Shown here in pieces: positions 35,647-48,026 of a stretch of DNA of 64,000 nucleotides. Within the stretch, counting starts at the first letter, position 1, and each line of letters opens with the position of its first letter. The DNA comes from Trifolium pratense (Eukaryota > Streptophyta > Magnoliopsida > Fabales > Fabaceae): assembly GCF_020283565.1 (NCBI RefSeq), contig NC_060060.1, forward strand, positions 59,753,257-59,817,256. The letters run 5' to 3'. The notes under the pieces were generated by a model. It made no database searches and was not told the origin of the DNA. It was given only the letters and a program-made list of their open reading frames with translations. Made by a program: the position numbers and the translations under genes.

Positions 35647-38600
35647 ATGGCGTTATCAACTCCACAGATACAAAGATTTCTTTTAACCAAACTCCATAGA
35701 CGTTACTCCACCTCTTCCAAATCCAACAACTTAAACAGAAACAGAAACAGAAACAGAAACATCTTCAACAGCAGAAGAAGTCGTTGCTACTCTGCCATAG
35801 CCATTGATGCACCTTCATCATTGACAGATTCACCTCCTATTAGATGGGGTTCTGTTTCTTTGCAGGGTCCTCGTGAAGAAATGGAAGATGATATTATTCT
35901 CAGACCTGATAGTCTTCAAGGTTTTTCTTTTGCTGCTGTTTTTGATGGTCATGGAGGCTTTGCTTCTGTCCAGTTTCTCAGGTCTTTGCAATAGTTAGCT
36001 TAATTAATCATGTATGATTCTAGCTTAATTTCTGTTGATTCTAAATTGAATATGCTAGCTTAATTAATTATTGGGTTGACTTGTGAAGTACCGACACTTC
36101 TCGGATTAGGCGTGTCTCGGTGTCGGACACCGACACTTATAATTACATTGAATTGTGTCCTTTTCTCAAATTATTATCAGTGTCAATGTGTCGGTGTCCA
36201 GTGTTTGTGTCAAGTGGTTAATGAGTTCTCCCTAGGACGGATCGTTTGAGAGAACCCGAGTTCGATTCCTGGTGGGAACAACTCTTGGCTAGACTTTACT
36301 TGCCTCGCGGCCGAACTCTGTATTATTGGGACCCTGTTTCCCTGAGAACCAGAGGGTTAATACCAAAATAGTAACTTTGAATTGATTTGCCAAATTTGAT
36401 TTGATTATAGTTATAGTCGAGTTTAATTGAGTTTGAAGTTAAGTGATCTTTTGATGCTTTTTATCTTGAAAGCCAGTCTAATGTAAAGCTGATTTCTTTA
36501 CTAAAATCACATTTAACATCAAATTTGATATTCTCTACCATAGGACCAAATGCAGACTATGCATAATCAAAATTGTTAATTTTCTGTGTCAACTACAGGG
36601 AAGAGCTATACAAGGAGTGTCTTGAAGCTCTACAAGATGGATTACTATTGCTCGGGAAAGATTTCAAAGCTGTTGAAGACGCATTAAAACAGGCATTTGC
36701 TAAGGCTGACATGAAGTTGTTAAAATGGTAAGCCAATTAATACGTACTGTCTCCATAAAATGTGGCTAATTCAATAGTTTCTTAATGATTCTAGATTTGG
36801 TATGATTACATTGAAGGTTTAGACTTTAGACAGTATTTTGTTTTTAAAGGCTTGAAATCAAAGGGGAGGAGGAGGATGAATCAGGTGCTACCGCCACTGC
36901 CATATTCCTAGGAGATAATAAGCTGCTAATTTCACATATTGGCGACTCATCTGTGGTACGTATTATTATTGTTGATCCATATTGTGCCTCTCACATCATA
37001 CGCTAAGAATGCAAATGTATAGAAGATATGGATACAATACGACACGGATAGGAGAAATTTTAAAAATCAAGATATGACACGGTTGAGATATGCTAACAAA
37101 AAGTGCACAATGTTCATAAAGAGACATTCACATTGCTAATTGCTCATTAGTGCATAAACATATAAGTAGTCATCATGTGATGATCACAAATTACAAAGAA
37201 AAAACAAATGCTTGCGAATATAACAAATAGACATATTTTCCCAACCAATATCAGAATATATTCTTTTTACTTCGAATGTGTCTCAAAAGCGTGCAATTTT
37301 GCATCCTTAGTTAGTAACTTGTTGAAGATGCGTCATATCCAAATGATATCCGTGTCTTTAGTAGGTAAGAAGTATTGACAATGTATCTGAAAATTAATCG
37401 ATACTATTTAGATACATATTGGGAAATATTGAATGTGTATCGATATTGGATACATGTCGGACACTAATAGTTTTCCTTTTTTGAAGTATCTAGACTTCAT
37501 AGATCATACATTTGAGCAGGGCTACTTTATATGCTTTTCTGTTTAAAATAGTTCTTAAGAAAAAATCAATCACAGAATATTCTGATATTTATCATTCAAT
37601 TAGGATATCTAGGGGATTGAATTGAATGTCATCAAAATCACATGACTGATATTTAAGCTCTTTTATTCTTGTAGGTTTTATGCAGATCTGGAAAACCTGA
37701 ATTGCTGACTAGTCCTCACCGTCCCTATGGGAGCAACAAGGCTTCTCTTGAAGAAATCAAAAGAATCAGAGAAGCAGGTGGATGGGTGTGTTTTCCTTGT
37801 TCCTTTTTTTTATATGCTCTTTGAGTTTGACTAACTTCTGTGGTCTTATTTTTATATAATTAAATTAAAATTCTGATTTCAAAACTGAGCTGTGACAACT
37901 TAGGATGTAAACCAATTAACATGATGCTTTATGGAGCATATAACCATTTTCCATTTCCAAGTTTTATGGTGTGTTTTGGTTCGGTTGTTGGAGACACTAC
38001 AACATGAAATACATTTTCATTATAATTCTAATAAAATCACATTGCATATGGCTGATGTTTACTCAGACGTGTATTGCCTTGTCTCTAGATTGTCAACGGT
38101 AGGATTTGTGGAGATATTGCGGTATCTCGTGCATTTGGGGACATTCGATTCAAAACGAAGAAGAATGAGTACAGTCCTTAATCTCTACATCATTCCTTCT
38201 AGTATAAAGGTATTTATTCTATGACTGTCAAAGTGTTTTCTAAGGGTTGTCTACCTTTTGCATGTTTAAAGGATGCTACGAAAAGGAGTTGAGGAAGGAA
38301 GATGGACAGAAAAATACATTTCTCGGTAGGTAATTGTATGCATGTCTTAACAATTGTTCCTTGCTTTCTCTCTTAATTGTGTGTTATATTGCATTAAAAT
38401 TGACCTTCAACTAATTCAAGAAACTCTAAGTTTTAATTTAATGATTTCTTTCAACCAGTATACAGTTCAAAGATGACCTGGTTGTCGCACGCCCTGATAT
38501 TTATCAAGTAACTCTTGCCTCAGATGCAGAATTTATAGTGTTAGCATCCGATGGCTTATGGGATTACATGAGCAGGTCTATTGCTTGATCCTCAAAATCA

Positions 38601-39475
38601 ATTCTGCTACTGATTTTCTTAGTTCTGCAGAGAATTTACCTTCACAATCTTGCTACCTTTGCAGTTTAGACGCAGTTACTTTTGTGAGGGATCAACTACG
38701 AAAACATGGAAACACGCAGGTATACCTAAGACTTTATATTTAAGGCATTTTAATTCATTTTGATAAACTATCGAAGTAGCAACAATGATATTCTGCTTGC
38801 TCATATTGCAGCTAGCTTGTGAATCCCTTGCACAAGTGGTTTTGGTAAGTTTTACGTAGCAATTATTATCAAAAACTTATAATATTGATACTATTTTCAC
38901 TAATTCATGACGATACAATCTGCAGGACCAACGTACACAGGATAATGTCAGCATTATAATTGCCGATCTAGGGTATGTATTTTGTCATGTATTTGGACTT
39001 CAGTGATTAGGTTCTATTATTGGTTACCACAATACCTTTGCGAAAAGAAAAATAAACCGGGAATATCATTTGTTAAAACTCAAAATCTGCTCATAGAGGT
39101 TCTTTCTACATTCTAGTAAAAATTTTAGTACGGATTATCATATCTCTAGAGTATTAATGTGGTCTAAATTGTTACTATATGACAAAGGAAAAATTTCAAG
39201 AATCTAAAAAACAATATTAGGTTTGAACATGCTGCACAGAAGTGCTATGCTCGACTCGTTATATACACATGTATAGAAACCAGATATCTTGTTAATAACA
39301 TTATTTGATTTTAATATTAATCACCATGTGCCTTATATTGAGTGCTTGCAGGAAGACAGACTGGAAGAATCTTCCACTGCAGCAACAAAATGTGATATTT
39401 GAGCTAGTCCAAGCCCTTGCCACAATTGGAATTGTGTCTGTTGGAATCTGGTTTACATCACAGCTTTCTTTATAG
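35647..39475 (+). CDS. TAP38: thylakoid PP2C phosphatase TAP38/PPH1 (state-transition LHCII phosphatase)
   Basis: Eleven exons, all in phase: 35647-35981, 36599-36727, 36850-36955, 37675-37785, 38089-38168, 38272-38325, 38459-38575, 38665-38719, 38812-38844, 38926-38972, 39352-39475. Total 1191 nt, 396 aa (Arabidopsis about 388). Residues 1-50 are basic and Ser/Arg-rich (transit peptide) with an expanded Arg-Asn repeat. [14 protein letters not shown] marks the start of the conserved region. PP2C metal-site motifs are present: [18 protein letters not shown] (~97-104), [18 protein letters not shown] and [12 protein letters not shown]-terminal hydrophobic segment [14 protein letters not shown] should anchor it in the thylakoid. 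In Arabidopsis this enzyme dephosphorylates LHCII so that antenna complexes return from photosystem I to photosystem II (state 2 to state 1). Nothing looks broken. Confidence 0.96.
35730..35761 (+). repeat. AACAGA hexanucleotide repeat in the TAP38 transit peptide
   Basis: Four to five copies of AACAGA encode an alternating Asn-Arg run in the transit peptide, which tolerates length change. Confidence 0.85.
36086..36216. repeat. dispersed GTGTC-rich repeat, copy 3 (TAP38 intron 1)
   Basis: GAAGTACCGACACTTCTCGG ... CACTTATAATTACATTGAAT ... CAATGTGTCGGTGTCCAGTG; same layout as the copies at 5006 and 22726. Confidence 0.75.
36207..36370 (+). mobile_element. SINE-like repeat (Au-type) in TAP38 intron 1
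   Basis: Contains GAACCCGAGTTCGATTCCTG, a tRNA-like B-box (GGTTCGATTCC type), followed by GGGAACAACTCTTGGCTAGA and CTTGCCTCGCGGCCGAACTC. This is the layout of plant Au-like SINEs. A decayed relative is at 26343-26470. Confidence 0.55.
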
Positions 39476-40126
39476 ATTCAATAGCTTATGATACTAGTCA
39501 TGTACATAACCAGACACATACTTTTTAACTTTCTGCCTGTATAATATTTAGTGTACATGTCACACATCTTTTTTTTTTTTTTTGAATAAATACATGTCAC
39601 ACATCTTAGAATCTACCTTTTTTTTTAAACAAATCTTAGAATCTACTTGGTTTAGAAAGTATCCTGATATTTTCTTTTTAATATTTTGACTATTTATTTA
39701 CAACATATAAATAAGCTAATTCAAATACTTATTTTAATTTTTAATATTTTTTCTAAGGAGTCATAAGGTTTTTAAACCTTCATAGAGCTCCAAAAGCTCT
39801 GACTGTAAGCAGTGGTGTTGGCCAAGTTTTTCACCTAAAGTCAAATCATGCAAGTGTAATATTTTATTTTTAGTTTTGAAAATTATTTTAAAATTTTACC
39901 TTCTTAATTAAGTGGGTGGGTCCATCAAAATTAATCATTATTCTTGAAGAGAAGTATATAAATTATTTAGGTTAAATGTACCATTAAATTGTATGAAATC
40001 ACAATCTTTTAAATTAAGTTTTATTTAAATTTTTCAGTTTAATCTCTTTTTTTTAAGGATTAAAATTGAATAAATTGAACTTATGATTTTATAGAGAACA
40101 TAATCGTATTTAACTGCCTAAATTGA

Positions 40127-40128
<2 letters not shown>
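39476..40128. other. 3' flank of TAP38, no further gene
   Basis: Two TTTTTTTTT..ACATGTCACACATCTTAGAATCTAC words repeat near 39560-39650. No coding sequence. Confidence 0.4.

Positions 40129-40187
<59 letters not shown>
40129..40187. repeat. (AT)n microsatellite
   Basis: About 29 AT dinucleotides. Confidence 0.95.
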
Positions 40188-40192
<5 letters not shown>

Positions 40193-40329
40193 TTGTAAAT
40201 TGAAGATTTAATCTAATCAAGAACAAGAAAAAAATAATTCGTATTAATGTATTGTCTTTCATAGCTAAAAATCCAGATCATTGAAGGTATGTTTATGGTT
40301 AACTGGTTAACTCAACTTATCAATATCTA

Positions 40330-40860
40330 TTTGGCTCCATCTCCCTTCCTATCTTGTTGAGCACGGATAAGCTAATTGTGTTGGATAAATCGTGGAAAAC
40401 TTTTTCTCCTTTAAAAGTTATTGTGTTCTCTTGGCAACTTTTTCGTGATCGTCTTCCTATGAGAGAGAATTTTTCAAGAGAAGAAATTTTGGTATGGGTC
40501 ATAAACCACCATGTGTGTGATTCCCGTCGGTTTCGGAAAGCGGGGGCCATCTTTTCGAAACTTGTTTCAACGTACCTGTGCTTGAAGAGATGTTTGAAGG
40601 GATAAAAAGGATATCCTGAAAATGGTTACTAGCTAAAAAAAAAGGGTGGCTCATGTATTGTATATGAATGTAATACTAATCCATTGATTGTATTTTAAGA
40701 TAAGGATTGTGTTTTTCATAGGGTTTTTGGGGACTGTTAATTCTCTATTTTTTCCGGCTTGGATTAAGTACCCCTTGTATTTAATCTCAATTTGTGACTA
40801 TAGTTTCATTTATACTTCTTTGCTCATTCAATATACCTACTTTTGTTGTTAAAAAAAGAT
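40330..40860 (+). pseudogene. LINE 3' end relic (zf-RVT fragment plus 3' UTR)
   Basis: Reads KSWKTFSPLKVIVFSWQLFR then DRLPMRENFSREEILV, the start of the zf-RVT domain, followed by frame decay. The downstream part (GGATTAAGTACCCCTTGTA..TTTGCTCATTCAAT, ending in a short A tract at 40853) looks like a LINE 3' untranslated region. Confidence 0.55.
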
Positions 40861-40929
40861 CATTACAATGCTTGGTTACCAGAACCGAGTTTGTAACGCA
40901 ATTGCATTTATCAGTGTCTTAAAACTACC

Positions 40930-42460
40930 ACTTCATCATGTGGAAAATTAGCTTCTGTTAAATCCAGAAACAGTTGGTAGAAGCTAGTTAGAATTATAAG
41001 TAACCCATCAAACAACATCTCAAGAAAAAAAAAAGGGTGATGATTTTCACATTCCATTAAATCGATTTGACCTAAACCTACTAACTACTAAATATTAATT
41101 CAAATAAAGAACACTACAATTGTTTTGGAATAGTATGCACAAATAGTGAACTTTATATAAGAATTACAGCAAGTTAATTGTCATTAATTCGGTTATCCAA
41201 ACTATATTTTCAACTAGATCACTCATTTTTTGGATTTAGATCCTCTCCAATTTGCTTCACGCACCACAACTTTGGATGAGAATAATAATTAATAAAAAGA
41301 TATGTTTTACTAAGGAATTTTGTTTCAAGTTTGTTACATTCGAGTTCATTTATATTCAAATATATGCAAATCAATAGCTAAATGCGGGAAAATGAAAGTG
41401 TTTAAATTAATACTGCCTGTGAAAGTAACAGAGCAAAATTATAATATCACCAAACCATAATAAGGTATACAGAACACATGACAAAATGCCTGAGCAAACC
41501 AAAATTCACAAATTTTTATATAGAACAAAAAAAGGGAAAGATATCAATAATCAAGTAAAAGCTAAACCCAGATGATTGCCTTCCAACAAGAGAAACAGCA
41601 ATCCACCACATTTCAGTTGGTTCTTTTGATATCATCACAATATTCAACAAGCTTTAGTACCAATCCACAAGAATAGCCAATATATATGATTTTGCATACC
41701 ATTTCAAAACAAAGAAATAAATAAGGTATATTGATTTCATGAATGCAAAATGATTTTTTACCTAAGAAACCGACCGACATCAAAACAGAAATGCATAATG
41801 CAAGTAAGAAGATGCAGAGTTAAAAGTTAGTTGGAGTTCATCACTTCTATTCCAATAACCCATGACCAAATTAGTAAAAAAAACAAAAAAAAATTAGCAG
41901 AGAACGGGTTATCTTAATTTCAAACTCGACGTCCAAGCCTGACCAAGAGTAGAGTAGTTTCTCAGTCATGAATCAGTTACCTTCCTTCAGTGGCTCAGCC
42001 ATTCAACTTACAATCCTCATGAAGAGCTAAACCCACATTTGAAATCTCTGTCTCGCCACTAACTTCTTCCTCTTGAAAGTGCTGGACTTAGGGCCAGTTT
42101 GTTTAAGATTTACAAAAAAATTCTTTTTGATGTTTTAGTTATACGGTTGTGTGCAAGTTTTTTTCAAAAATCATTTTATGCTGAAAATGAAATAGCTATT
42201 TTGATTAGCGTTTGAAGAAAATCATTTCAATAGAAGAGAGAAAAAACACAATTTGTGATGCATGTGCTTCTTCAATAAAATGAAAAACTATTTTGACATG
42301 CACGGTTTTCAACTTGAATGCCTTTTTCAACCAAAGTTTATGTTTTTCTTAATTTTTTTTAAAGAATAATCTCCAAATTATTTATATCAAAATCACTTCT
42401 ATTTTAATCTATAACAAACGGGCCCTTAACGATTCTCATGCAAAAGCCAGTGATGCATTC
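40930..42460. repeat. duplicated segment, copy 1 (3' flank of importin beta)
   Basis: Homologous in direct orientation to 52640-53375. Shared blocks include GTGGAAAATTAGCTTC, CACCAAACCATAATAAGGTA, AATTCACAAATTTTTATATA, GTCATGAATCAGTTACCT and CACATTTGAAATCTC. Copy 1 is longer and carries the MITE at 42091-42425. Confidence 0.85.
42091..42425. mobile_element. PIF/Harbinger-like MITE (335 bp) with a visible empty site
   Basis: Ends GGGCCAGTTTGTTTAAGATT and the complement of AATCTATAACAAACGGGCCC, flanked by TTA at 42088-42090 and 42426-42428. The duplicated copy at about 53344-53360 reads straight through (GGACTTA then GGTGCTCATGCAAAAG) without the element, so it is the empty site. Confidence 0.92.
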
Positions 42461-42534
42461 TTGAATGTACTAGTGCTAATGCAAACCGAGTTAGTGACAC
42501 CTTGAAGACCTTCAAACAGACACCTTCTGTTGTC

Positions 42535-42650
42535 TGACCATGGAGACAACTTGACATATGCAATCCCACGACTGACCATGGAGACAACTTGACATATGCA
42601 ATCCCACGACTGACCTTGGAGACAATTTGACACATGCAATCCCATGCCCC
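42535..42650. repeat. 38-bp tandem repeat, three copies, downstream of importin beta
   Basis: The unit TGACCATGGAGACAACTTGACATATG... is repeated with 38-base spacing (42535, 42573, 42611). The third copy has several changes. It lies 65-180 bases past the importin stop codon, probably in the 3' untranslated region. Confidence 0.85.
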
Positions 42651-42714
42651 ACCCCGACACATCCAAATGCATGCAAGCAGTTTATGACAAAGGATATGCT
42701 AACTGAGATGAACC

Positions 42715-45395
42715 TCACACAGATATAGCACGGTTGAGAGCAGACTTGACCCATTCAGCTGATTCTTTAATCATGTGATCATCTGAGATCAAACAATTAT
42801 TCAAAAATTCTGTGCATGACGAATTCTGTTGAATTAAAGAACCAACGTTGCTTCCAAGTGTATCAGTTAGATCTCCAAGGACTCGAATAGCTGTTTTAGT
42901 AACCACAGCATCCCTGCAGTAAGAAAAGTCAATGATCACTATAACAATGAATATATTACAAAGAAAAAATAAATTGGAAAATAATCTATTTTGCTTTCTC
43001 ACTTGTCTTTTTCCATGTATATGCTATCCAAAAACTGGAGGATGTGGGGAGCATAAGGAATCAAAAACTCGGTTTTTGATGAATTCTTAAACCCTTGGAA
43101 GATCCCAGAATATGCCTCTAATATCCCATTTCTCAAAGAGTTAATATACTCTTCCATTTCCGAGTCCAAGCCTGATGTGTGGGCGGACACCTCTGCAGCA
43201 TTTTGTAGTGTCTTCATTGCGTACGTTAAGTATTTATTGAAGTTGTCTCCTATAGCAAGTGCTATATCACCAATGCATGAAAATAACGGGGGCTTCACAG
43301 AATGGTGTAAGTTACCACTTGACAAATTTTTGAGAAGTTGTGTCATAATCCCATCACAGTAAGGCAGTATTTTATCCTCCAATGCCCTGCAAATGTCACT
43401 TACTACACCAACAGTTACTGCACAAACTTGGTACTCCTCAAAATTCTGAAGGTCAGCCTCCAGAAACTGGTAAAATTCAGGCAGGTATTTAGCAAAATCA
43501 GGGCCTATTGCATAGGCAAGGGCTCCAATAGCTAGCATGGATTCCTCATGGGCGGTGGCATTTCTGCAAGCAAAGACCCTGATGAATAGTCCCATTATCT
43601 GATCAGCATACTGCAAGAAAACATATTTGGTAGGTTCTGAAGACCCTAGCTTCTGAATAATTACTTGCAAGCTCCCACAAAGAAGGCCTATAAGTTCACT
43701 CTGTTTTTCTCTTTCATCAGAAGAAAGATTCTGTGCTTCAAGACATTTGTGCAGCTCCATCATGATGACAGCAACTAGTTGTAACACCAAAGGAGCTGTT
43801 TCATCGGTTGAACATCTTACTACTTCATTCAATGCTTCATATGCTGAAGTTCTTAAACGTGATTCCATAGCATCCTCTCTGTGGGTAACAGTGAGAAGGG
43901 CTTGAACAATTTCCTGGAAAAAGGGAGTTATAGGAGATGTTAGTCCTACATCCTCATAACCCTTGGCGAGAGAGTACAGGGCTCCACAGGCTTTCTCAGC
44001 AACATTAGGGACATCCTTCATGCTCTGAAGGAGGACTGTAATAATTTGTTGGGCATTTCCCTCATTAATAATAGGTGTGCCAACAATTGAACTGTGAAGA
44101 AATTCAAACATTCGTCCCAAAGTCCAAGCAGTGGTGTCCCTAACATGGTTGTTTGGATCCTTCTCTAGGGCACTGAGCATAAATGGTAGAGCATGATTAA
44201 TAAGAGGTACTAATTTTTCTGGTGAAGGCCCCTCCAAGATAGAGCCAAATGCATAAGTGGCTGCTTCCCTCCGTCTCCAATCTGGTTTGGTAATGTTTTC
44301 CTCAATGAAGGGCATTACCAGTGGCACAATATCATCTCCAGTAGTACTAGCAACTAAACCAAGGCATGTACCACCTGCCATTGCAATATTCCATGCACCT
44401 TCATCCAGATCTTGATCCTCTTCTTGTTTGAGTAATGTTTCCAACAGCAGAGGGATGAGTGCAGGAAGGTTCTGCTTAATGAAATAAAAACAAGGTATAT
44501 CACCCTCATTATTTTCCAAGATATCAATCTCCTCATCACAAATTGTACTCCAGAATTCAATGGCTTGAAGAGCAACAGGCTCCTGATCAGCCCTAACGAT
44601 CTTTGTTGTGATGTTATATATCTCCTGGATGTAAGGAGACAATTTTGCATAATACATGGCAGCAATGGAAACCAAACATTCAAAAGCTGCTTGCCGTATT
44701 TTCACTTCAGGAGACATAGTTGTCTCACAAACAACTCTCATGATATATTCACGCTCCATATCATTGCTAAAATTAGCCTGTGCAAATCCAAGAGCATTAT
44801 ATAATGCCCTAGTAGCAGCAAGTCTAACATCATTGTTCCTTTCAGATGAGTTCATACCTAGAACTACAGCAGTAAGAATTTTATCTACTTGGTCTTTATC
44901 AACAACCTCATGAGAGACATCCTCGCACAAATACCCCAAAGTCTCCAAAGTTGCTTGCTTGACATGAGCAGGAACTTGATGAATATTTGATAAAAGTGAC
45001 CCTATCAGCTCAGGCCACTGTTTCTGAGGAAGCTCAATTCCAGCAATTTTGGCAACAACTTGAGTTGCTGTAGACCGAGCCTCAAGTACAAGAGAAGATA
45101 GTGTTTGCAGCAAGCATGCCTTAACCTGAGCCTTTGCTGCAGAGTCCAACGACAACCATCTCTGAGCCAATTCGTGCTTTCTGTTTTCATCCTTGGCATC
45201 CAGTGCATTTTTAAGTATCAAACCTGCCAACTTTCGGCTATCAACTGGTTTATCTTCACTTGCTAACTCTACAGAAAGAGAGACCAAGAAACCAGGAAGG
45301 TTTTGCTCCTGAAAATGCAGCAGACTTTCTTCAGCATGCTTACGTACAGTCCCATCAATGGATTGAGCATTCAAAAGTGCCTGAGTAAATTCCAT
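42715..45395 (-). CDS. KPNB1: importin subunit beta-1 (karyopherin beta 1)
   Basis: Two coding exons in phase: 43003-45395 (2393 nt) and 42715-42913 (199 nt); 863 aa. Arabidopsis KPNB1 is about 870. It starts MEFTQALLNAQSIDGTVRKH, and residues ~20-100 form the importin-beta N-terminal (Ran-binding) domain (AEESLLHFQEQN, DSRKLAGLILKNALDAK). The rest is a continuous series of HEAT repeats with plant-conserved blocks AGIELPQKQWPELI, EFWSTICDEEIDILE, DEGAWNIAMAGGTCLGLVA, AYEALNEVVRCSTDE and NFEEYQVCAVTVGVVSDICR, ending SALNRAISV. It carries importin-alpha/NLS cargo through the nuclear pore and releases it on RanGTP binding. Start chosen at 45395: the ATG at 45425 lies in the intron side of the acceptor at about 45409. 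A 5' non-coding exon is likely (next entry). Confidence 0.97.
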
Positions 45396-45408
45396 CGCCT
45401 CGCTATAC

Positions 45409-46713
45409 CTAATGGCACAAAACAATCAGCTCTTAATATTTCCACTTAAAAATAAACAATTTAAAAATTAAGAAAAATAAAAAATTAAGGCAAGATAATG
45501 AGTCTTATTGAATAAACAATTTTTTTTTTTGATAAATAAATTATCCATTTCAGAGACTAACCAATTAGTTTTTCTATTATCACAAGAAAAAAAACGAGAC
45601 TGACCAAACAAAGCAATATATTAAAGATGGCCATTGGCCACAATATAATAGCAATATATTTTAAATCAAACAGAAAAGTAAAACAAAAATACAACATATA
45701 ACTATGACATGAGACAACTAGGAAAAAGACTGCCTGTAAAAATTATACTGAAATTAAAGTTGAATTTCTCAAAGTACGACATATGTTCTTTAGGGTGGTC
45801 TTTTTGGTTGGGGGTATAGACGGAGGGGAGGGGAGGTGATATTTTAAATTATATTTGTTTGATTCAACTTTTAGTAGGAGATGAGAGTAAAATCCTTCCT
45901 ATATCACTTTTTCTTCCCCCAAATTGATGCAATTTTGAGGGGAGGGAAGACATATGTTTTTTCGTTTCCTTTTCGATCCTATAACATTCACTCCATATCC
46001 ATTCCTTTTACTATTTAGAAAGAGTATTATAGCAAATTATGGTAGGGTTTCAAGCGTGAGTGGTTAAGTCATGAGAAGAATGTTGAATATATAAGACAGG
46101 TGAACCATGCATATATACCTAATGCGTTAAGGTTTTGAGTCAAGATATGGCGTTTCTCTCTCTCTCTCTCTTGTGGTCCTTATAGTGAGTCTAATACACC
46201 TTTTGGTGCATGTTGCTAGCTAGAATACACCACTTATTTTCTAAAGAGTGGTTAAATTAAATACACCCTAAAGTGCATGTCACTAATACACGTGTCTTCA
46301 TGAGAAGACGAATGGGAGTGGGTGTGTTAAAGCATTCCAATATTCCATATTTAAAGTTGAGATTCTCAAAGTAAAACATGCATGCATGGTATGTTTTTAT
46401 AATGGTAGCTAGTTTCATATATGTCAAAGATTAATTGAGTGATTTCCTATTCATAATCATAATAAAACTTGTAAACATCAAATTGAGTGAATACATGAAA
46501 CAAACCGATGCTATCGAACAGAAGTCAATACAAAAACCTATTAAAATCGATCATAATCCAAACAAAGAATAATAAAACTAACGTATCGAATCACCCTAGT
46601 ACGAAAACTTATAGATTGCAGAAACGAAAAATCATAATAAAAGTAACAACAGAAAAGTGAAATCGAAAGGGAAAAATGAAGACGGAAAAAGTAGATTGGA
46701 TTGACGACAATAC
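45409..46713. other. leader intron of importin beta, repeat-bearing
   Basis: Holds a GGAGGGGAGGGGAGG-containing stretch (about 45790-46020) related in wording to the MITE at 47590-47935, and a (CT)n run at 46156-46171. No coding sequence. Confidence 0.45.
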
Positions 46714-46820
46714 CTGGAATCGGAGAAGTGATGAGCGAAGGAAGCAGTGACTGAATGAGTGAGAGAGAAGACGATCGTAACAGCGGTTACGATCACAAGA
46801 GAATAGTGAGAGAATACTGA
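46714..46820 (-). promoter_or_regulatory. probable 5' non-coding exon of importin beta
   Basis: On the minus strand GATTCCAG|GTATTG at 46712-46714 is a good donor. The coding exon is preceded by an acceptor at about 45409 (ATTAG|GTATAGCGAGGCG then ATG). This implies a 1.3-kb leader intron (45409-46713), typical of plant housekeeping genes. Confidence 0.55.
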
Positions 46821-46859
46821 ATAGAGAATAGAGATAGTGAATATATATAAATAAAACAA

Positions 46860-47216
46860 AAAAAAAAAAGAAATTAGCGTTAAAAATAAGTCGGCCGATT
46901 TAACTTTACAAAATTCAAGTTTAACTTAGTTACGGGCTTACGGCCTAATTTTTGTTTTCTCTTCTTTTTTTTCTTTATAAGTTAGGCCAAACAATAATTT
47001 TTAAAAGTTGCTTTTATATTTTAGAAAAATTATACTATATATTATTAAACATATCTTTTAACTATATTATAACAAAAAATAATAACTTTTATCTTTTTTT
47101 TATAAAAAAATGTAAGATTTATCAAACAATTTAAATTTTAGTTAAAAAGCTATTATTTATAGCTTTATGGTTAAAAAGAGCTTCTACACCTAAAAAAAAC
47201 TAGGTCAAACGATATC
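46860..47216. other. AT-rich upstream region of importin beta
   Basis: No gene seen. Only A/T tracts. Confidence 0.4.
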
Positions 47217-47219
47217 TTA

Positions 47220-47440
47220 GGCCCTATTTGGATTAGCTTATTTTTTAACTTATGCAAAACAGATTATGCAAATAAATAATTTTTTGTATATTATTATAAG
47301 TTTGTCAAGGTAGTTTATGATATAATAACTTGTAAAAATACAATCTTCACTAGTGAAAATTTATAAAATAGCATAAAACCTAATTTATATTGCATAAGGT
47401 GTTTGCATAAGCTCAAAAATAAGCTAATCCAAACGAGCCC
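47220..47440. mobile_element. PIF/Harbinger-like MITE (221 bp)
   Basis: Ends GGCCCTATTTGGATTAGCTT and the complement of AAGCTAATCCAAACGAGCCC, flanked by TTA (47217-47219, 47441-47443). Confidence 0.88.
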
Positions 47441-47589
47441 TTAATTATTCTTTATTTTTTTGACATAGTTATTATTAAAACATTTAAAATTGATGAAAAA
47501 AAATATATTCTTGTATTTGTTACAAGTTTATTAAAAAAATATTTTTGATTATAAAAAAAATATTTATGAGAAAAGAACAAATTTTCTAA

Positions 47590-47935
47590 GGGCCCGATTG
47601 GTTCGAGGTAGATAGAGGGGAGGGGAGGTGAGGGTGATAATCTTGACAAAAAAAGATTTATTTTTATTAAACCTTTTTTTTTTTAAAAAAGTTTTTTATT
47701 CTTAAAAAAAATTTAAAAACAAAAACAAAAAATCTCAATTATTAGAGAGATTTGATTGGTTAAAAAACGTTTTAAATTGACAAAAGGAATATTTTAAATT
47801 CATAGAACATTTTAAAAAAATTTGTTTTTAAATTTTGTTTCTTTTTTCAAGAATAAAAAACAATTTTTTTAAAAAAAAGATTTAATAAGATTATCCCCTC
47901 TCATCCCCTCCATCTACCTCGAACCAATCGGGCTC
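47590..47935. mobile_element. PIF/Harbinger-like MITE (346 bp)
   Basis: Long inverted ends: GGGCCCGATTGGTTCGAGGT..GGGGAGGGG on the left and CCCCTCTCATCCCCTCC..ACCTCGAACCAATCGGGCTC on the right, flanked by TAA (47587-47589, 47936-47938). Confidence 0.88.
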
Positions 47936-48026
47936 TAAAGAAAAGGGTGGGTAAAAAGTTCTGCTCAAACATATTTTAAATTTAAATAACATATATCTTC
48001 ATGAATCATTTTATATATTTTATTAG

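Noticed and set aside
36240..36275. tRNA gene
   Set aside because: Only a B-box-like GAGTTCGATTCCTG is present, with no cloverleaf; better explained as a tRNA-derived SINE.
44354..45208. Several frames of 60-110 codons inside the importin-beta exon
   Set aside because: All overlap the 797-codon frame with strong importin homology in another frame.
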